From positions 62,001 through 126,000 of the forward strand of contig NZ_JARVRX010000004.1 in assembly GCF_030209435.1 (NCBI RefSeq): 64,000 bases of DNA, given 5' to 3'. Source of the stretch: Mycolicibacterium sp. lyk4-40-TYG-92. Its GTDB lineage: Bacteria > Actinomycetota > Actinomycetes > Mycobacteriales > Mycobacteriaceae. Shown here piece by piece: positions 59,990 through 64,000 of the stretch. The notes below the pieces were generated by a model. It was given only the letters and a program-made list of their open reading frames with translations. It ran no database searches and was not told where the DNA came from. Numbering within the stretch: the first letter of the stretch is position 1; each line of letters starts with the position of its first letter. Made by a program: the position numbers and the translations under genes.

Positions 59990-62900
59990 TCAATTCCTCG
60001 GCAGGTTGAGCGGCCCGTGGTGGTACAGCTCGACCCCATGAGTATCGGAAGTCCGGCGCGCATAGAGAACTCCCTGCGAGTACGGAGTGATGGCGATGCT
60101 GGCTTTGCCCAGGGGATCAAACCCGGTTGACCACAGCAGGATATTGCCGTGGCCCGCATCAGTCACCCTGAGCCACGACGTCGCTGCCGGCACAGTGCCA
60201 TACCAGGCGACATCGTCGATGCGCGTCATCTGCCGGGTCCAGCGCTTGTGGCTGAATTGTGTGGTTCGGTTGGCAAACTCACGCCAGGCCGTGTGCGAGT
60301 CGATAGTTGGCCAATCGGGAGACCCGGTGAGGTCTGCGGTCAAGCTCTCGAGCCACTGCCGCATTCCGGCGGCGGAATCGAAGGTTGCCTCCGTGCTGCG
60401 CACAGCTGCAATGGCGGCGAGTCGGTGATCGAACCCGGAGCGGATGAGGACGGAGGCCGGGCGACATAACGTGCCGGTCTCGATCGCCATCGTGGCTGTT
60501 CCGGTGAGCGTACTGGCGAGCAGATTGCCCTGTGCCAGTTCGTACACCCGCGAGGCTTCCATCCCCCAGACGAGTCGATAGATCAGGTCAGATTCGATGA
60601 ACTGTGCGACGTCCACCGTGTCATCGTCGAGTTCGTTCAGTGCCCGGCCACTGAGCCAGTGGTTGAGCACGGGGGGCCACAGTAGCTTGGTTTCTGGTCG
60701 AAACTGAGGTAACCCAAACACAATTGTCGCTATCTGCAGTAGATGCTGCGCGGCCTCAGCGCTGTCATCGGCGGCCAACGCGTCCTCGGCCCGCGACGTC
60801 AATTCAACGATTGCTTCAGAAACTGCGCCGAGTTCTGCACCGGCATCGGCGCCGACGCCAGCCAAATACCAACCACGGCGCTGTGCCGCGGTCGAGGTGC
60901 TCCAGAGATGCCTCGCTCTCGCGTTGACGACTTCGCGCAACGCTGTCTGGGCCCCTTGCTTTTGGTAGCGCAGCAGCTGACGCTCCCAAAGGGAGTCCCG
61001 CAGGACGTCGGTCACAAGCTGGATCACCTGGTCGGGATCGGAGTCATCGTCGCCAAGGATGCTCAGTAGGGCGGTATCGAGTAGTGCCAGGTTGGCCCGC
61101 CACCGCTGGGCGGCGTCTTCGCGGGTGGAGACCTCTTCGTTGACGATCACTGGCAGGGTCCAGTCGGGTGTTCCTGTCAGATAGTCGATGGCCGGTTGAA
61201 GCTTGTTTGTCCCATATGCAGCTATCAATCGGTTAATGAGGTCCTTGCTGACGGCAATGAGTCCGGACTCAAGCGTCTTGCCCTCCTGGCCGGATGTGAG
61301 GGCAATCCACTGGCGGCGGTTACGATCGTTGCGCTTGAACCGGGGGTACAGGACGAGGCCTTCAGTGTCGACGAAGGCGCGGCCGGCCCTGCCGACCACG
61401 TTTGCGAATTCCGCGCCGCTCAACAGGTGATCCTGGCCCCGGCTTAGACCGTGGAACAACACTGCCGACGCTGACAAGTTCAATCCTTGGGCCAGGGTCG
61501 GGGAGGCCACGGTGACCTTCAGCTTCCCGGTCCGCAGCAGTCGCTCAACTTCGCGCCGGAACGGACCCGGCAGGGCGCCGTGGTGAATCGCGACGCCGAG
61601 CTTGAGGCAACCGAGGATGGCGTGGTCGGGACCGAACCACTCCGCACCAATAGCCAGCACCTCACGCAAATCGACGTCGTCTGGCAGCACTGAATCAATC
61701 AGCTCTTGCTCGCGCAACTTGAGGATCTGCTTGGCGTAAGGCTCTACCGACCTTCTTTGCGGACAGAAGATCAGGACGGATTGCCCCTCCTCGAGTAATC
61801 GCCATGCGGTGGCGATAACGAGCTCGCGGTCATCGCTAGGAAATAGCTTCTGTCGCCTGCCTGGGGGTGTCTTCGCCTCGATATATCGGGGGATGAACGG
61901 TCGATCCTGCCCCAGGGTCATGGTGAGACGGGCGTAGTCATCGCGCCATTCCACTAGTCCGAATCGCTGCAACGTCGGACGCCAATCTTCACGATGCAGA
62001 CCGTCGGGACCGTCGCCCGTCATCCAGGCGACAAAGTCATCGAGTTGATCCCCGGAGGGAAATACCGCCGACAGGCACACGATACGGCGCGCGTGCGCGT
62101 CAGCTCGACGCAGCAATCGTTGGACCTGCGCTTCATAGCGCACTTCACGCTCTTCGCGCCCGATCATGTGCCCTTCGTCGAGGATGACCAATCCAACATC
62201 GTCGAGTACTGATGCGTCAGTTCGCAGAGCAAAGTCAAGCTTCTCGGGCGTCGCGACAACGACCTGACTGGTGCGCAGCGCATCCTCATCGAAGTCGGAG
62301 GTACCCATCGCGCCGTACAGAGACGAAACGCTGACGCCCAGCGGGGTGAAAGTGCTTTCCAGCACCTGCTCGGTCTGCGCCGACAATGCTCGTAGCGGTG
62401 TCACATAGACAGCCCGGCGGCCTTGGGCAAGGCATGCCAATATGCACAATTCGGCGATGCGGGTCTTCCCGGCACTGGTCGGCAATGCGACAACAAGATC
62501 GCACGTGCTATCGAAGATGCGCTGTACGGCATGCAGCTGCGACGGCCACAAGTCGATTTCGGATCGACCGCGTGCCAGGAGCGTCGCCACGAATGTCCCG
62601 CGCAAATCGGCCCAGTCAGGTTCCTGTGTGGGCAACCCGGCGTCGGCGGTCGCGGCTGGCGGACGTGTGGTCGGAAGATTGGCTGCGATGCTGGTTTGTC
62701 CCAGGTCACCAAGCAGGCGTCTAGTCAGCCGGAATACCCACCAGGGGCCGGGGACACCAACTTCGAGGGCAGCCTGTTCGCCGGTAGCTAGATCGGCAAG
62801 CGCCGTCTGCAGCAAGTCTGGTTGTTCGTGGGCAATCCCAAAAAGGGCGGCCGCGACCGCTGAGTGGTAATGCTCAGTCAAAAGAACGCCCACGGGGCCG

Positions 62901-63547
62901 AGCACATCGAGCAAATCTCCATCTTCTGATAACGGATCGATGCCCGGGGCAGCGCTGCCCCTCTCACGGTGCCTTCCCTCCAACGAGTCCACGAGCGAAT
63001 CGTCCGTGGTCGCAGGTGACGTACGCAGGCTGATCGTACGAGTCTCGATTCGGCCGAGGTCGCGCAAGATGATGTCGGCAAGCGTGGCTTCCATAGGGGT
63101 GAGCTTGCCCGACTTAATACTGCTCTGTACCAGGGAGAAGGCCCGTGCCGCGTAGCCGCCGAGATGGCTTGCGGCGCCGGCGATCAGGCGATGAAACGCT
63201 TGTCCGTCAGTAGGCTCGGTATTGCGGGTTGCAGCCTCCAACGCATATGAGGCCTGGATGAATCCATTGTGCGCCAACTGTTGTCGCGAGGCCGCCTCGG
63301 CGGCATCGATACCCAGCGGTTCGGCGTCGGTCGTATCGAGCAGCTGCAGGCTCGTCGCGATAAGTGCGTAGCCGTAGTTGAGGAGATCGTCATCGAGATA
63401 GTCGTCAAACTGCGGGGCATCTGCGGGTAGCACTCCGTCGCGACGGATCATCGATTGCGCCTGCCCCCGTGATAGGAGCCTGCCACGGAACTGGGCTCCA
63501 GTCGCTTCCTGCAGGCTTGCGACCAACTCGCTCGCGTTACGCGTCAA
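59990..63547 (-). CDS. SF2 DEAD/DEAH-box helicase, HamB-like
   Basis: An 1185-residue protein. The N-terminal 330 residues are helical and unrecognised. The SF2 core follows: Walker A ALPTSAGKTRIAE (about 354-366), TPLRAL, TPEKLDF, DEGH (about 457-460), SAVF in place of SAT, and in the second domain IHHGALPGPFRREVE, ASPTLAQGLN and VGRAGR. This resembles Ski2-type helicases. The C-terminal 450 residues are of unknown fold. It overlaps the upstream nuclease gene by 11 bp. A helicase with a DUF1837-like nuclease is the Hachiman (HamAB) layout, also seen in AbpAB. Confidence 0.85.
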   Translation of the reverse strand: MTRNASELVASLQEATGAQFRGRLLSRGQAQSMIRRDGVLPADAPQFDDYLDDDLLNYGYALIATSLQLLDTTDAEPLGIDAAEAASRQQLAHNGFIQASYALEAATRNTEPTDGQAFHRLIAGAASHLGGYAARAFSLVQSSIKSGKLTPMEATLADIILRDLGRIETRTISLRTSPATTDDSLVDSLEGRHRERGSAAPGIDPLSEDGDLLDVLGPVGVLLTEHYHSAVAAALFGIAHEQPDLLQTALADLATGEQAALEVGVPGPWWVFRLTRRLLGDLGQTSIAANLPTTRPPAATADAGLPTQEPDWADLRGTFVATLLARGRSEIDLWPSQLHAVQRIFDSTCDLVVALPTSAGKTRIAELCILACLAQGRRAVYVTPLRALSAQTEQVLESTFTPLGVSVSSLYGAMGTSDFDEDALRTSQVVVATPEKLDFALRTDASVLDDVGLVILDEGHMIGREEREVRYEAQVQRLLRRADAHARRIVCLSAVFPSGDQLDDFVAWMTGDGPDGLHREDWRPTLQRFGLVEWRDDYARLTMTLGQDRPFIPRYIEAKTPPGRRQKLFPSDDRELVIATAWRLLEEGQSVLIFCPQRRSVEPYAKQILKLREQELIDSVLPDDVDLREVLAIGAEWFGPDHAILGCLKLGVAIHHGALPGPFRREVERLLRTGKLKVTVASPTLAQGLNLSASAVLFHGLSRGQDHLLSGAEFANVVGRAGRAFVDTEGLVLYPRFKRNDRNRRQWIALTSGQEGKTLESGLIAVSKDLINRLIAAYGTNKLQPAIDYLTGTPDWTLPVIVNEEVSTREDAAQRWRANLALLDTALLSILGDDDSDPDQVIQLVTDVLRDSLWERQLLRYQKQGAQTALREVVNARARHLWSTSTAAQRRGWYLAGVGADAGAELGAVSEAIVELTSRAEDALAADDSAEAAQHLLQIATIVFGLPQFRPETKLLWPPVLNHWLSGRALNELDDDTVDVAQFIESDLIYRLVWGMEASRVYELAQGNLLASTLTGTATMAIETGTLCRPASVLIRSGFDHRLAAIAAVRSTEATFDSAAGMRQWLESLTADLTGSPDWPTIDSHTAWREFANRTTQFSHKRWTRQMTRIDDVAWYGTVPAATSWLRVTDAGHGNILLWSTGFDPLGKASIAITPYSQGVLYARRTSDTHGVELYHHGPLNLPRN

Positions 63548-64000
63548 CGTCCAACGCCTTCTGGTAAGCCTGGCCGATGAACTGGGGATGCGCCTTGACG
63601 CGTAGAGCCAACGCCAGTTGCTTGACGGCCCCCGTGTAACCCTTCAAGTCGTCCTTTACGAACTTGCTCGGATCGTTCATGGTGAACAAAAACATCACGT
63701 GCGTGACCATCTCTGGACGGATCTCCTCGCACAGCTGCGCGTGCAGGACGGCATCGGCCAGCGACTCCGCCGATACGCGGCGCAATCGCTCGACGAACTG
63801 TGAAAGTGAATGCGGCGAAGGTAGGCCGTCAGAGCGTTGCAACCCCTCACGCGCCTCCGCCACAACAGCTTTCGACATTCGTTTGCGGCTCTTCGCCTCC
63901 ACTTTTGCTAAATGCACCCCTGACCCCGAGTCAATCTTCACCCCGAGAACGTCGTCACCTCGCATGGCCCATTCCTGATGATCGCGGTCGATGAGCCTGC
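63537..64000 (-). CDS. HamA/DUF1837-like nuclease (5' end beyond the window)
   Basis: The C-terminal 153 or so residues of a longer gene; the frame is open to the window edge (RLIDRDHQEW just before the internal ATG at 63965). The visible part has GDDVLGVKIDSGS, then VEAKSRKRMSKAV with an ExK core, and a helical region with CEEIRPEMVTHVMFLFTMND. This agrees with the HamA (DUF1837) nuclease of Hachiman systems. It overlaps the helicase by 11 bp, so the two are co-translated. In known systems the helicase opens damaged or foreign DNA and frees the nuclease. Confidence 0.65.
   Translation of the reverse strand, partial: RLIDRDHQEWAMRGDDVLGVKIDSGSGVHLAKVEAKSRKRMSKAVVAEAREGLQRSDGLPSPHSLSQFVERLRRVSAESLADAVLHAQLCEEIRPEMVTHVMFLFTMNDPSKFVKDDLKGYTGAVKQLALALRVKAHPQFIGQAYQKALDVDA

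Noticed and set aside
1..64000. tRNA genes, rRNA, CRISPR arrays and intact insertion sequences
   Set aside because: Looked for T-loop patterns, regularly spaced repeats and transposase motifs on both strands; none were found by eye.

Overview
The window looks like a chromosomal stretch of a mycobacterium, probably a rapidly growing Mycolicibacterium. GC content is high. It carries an MmpS/MmpL pair, an EspR paralogue, a WhiA paralogue, several TetR regulators and many tightly overlapping GTGA/ATGA gene junctions. No rRNA, tRNA, CRISPR array or intact insertion sequence was seen.

1-9.7 kb is a mosaic of small regulator/transport units: a decayed DUF1330 gene, a TetR regulator divergent from a flavin dehydrogenase, a TetR-controlled mmpS-mmpL operon, an HxlR regulator divergent from an MFS exporter, and an EspR-like nucleoid regulator. 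Several of the divergent gaps hold clear palindromes. 9.7-17.9 kb has a stand-alone second WhiA-like protein and an ECF sigma factor translationally coupled to a small Asp23-like protein. Facing them is a six-gene Asp23/Gls24 envelope-stress operon that includes a 59-residue membrane protein. Small membrane/lipoproteins, an MFS transporter and a ChrB-like protein follow.

18.0-46.1 kb is an exopolysaccharide locus bounded by two near-identical initiating sugar-phosphate transferases. Together with their promoters they form 1.8 kb direct repeats exactly 26,234 bp apart. Between them lie a diguanylate cyclase and a c-di-GMP phosphodiesterase, three GT4 glycosyltransferases, a Wzx-type flippase, a Wzy-type polymerase, a Wzz-like protein with a ruined Walker A, two secreted beta-helix proteins, and a tandem alpha/beta hydrolase. 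At 37.1-43.4 kb the locus also holds an aminoacyl-carrier-protein module: AcpS, a GH2-like glycosidase, DUF1839, a carrier protein, an acyl-CoA dehydrogenase homologue and a class II synthetase-like amino acid:[carrier protein] ligase. I infer that an amino-acid-derived group is made on the carrier protein and may decorate the polysaccharide or its precursor. This is the strongest candidate for an undescribed system.

46.1-49.2 kb has a GNAT acetyltransferase, a PhaC-like hydrolase and a 1.2 kb gene-poor stretch with twin palindromes. 49.2-64 kb reads as a defence/accessory island: a two-gene unit with an Ada-like zinc motif, a two-module PD-(D/E)xK nuclease, an ImmA/IrrE regulator-protease with a companion gene, a frameshifted nuclease, a nuclease-STAND-repeat (Avs-like) protein, and a helicase plus nuclease pair resembling Hachiman (HamBA) that runs off the window edge.

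All family assignments come from reading motifs by eye; no database search was run.
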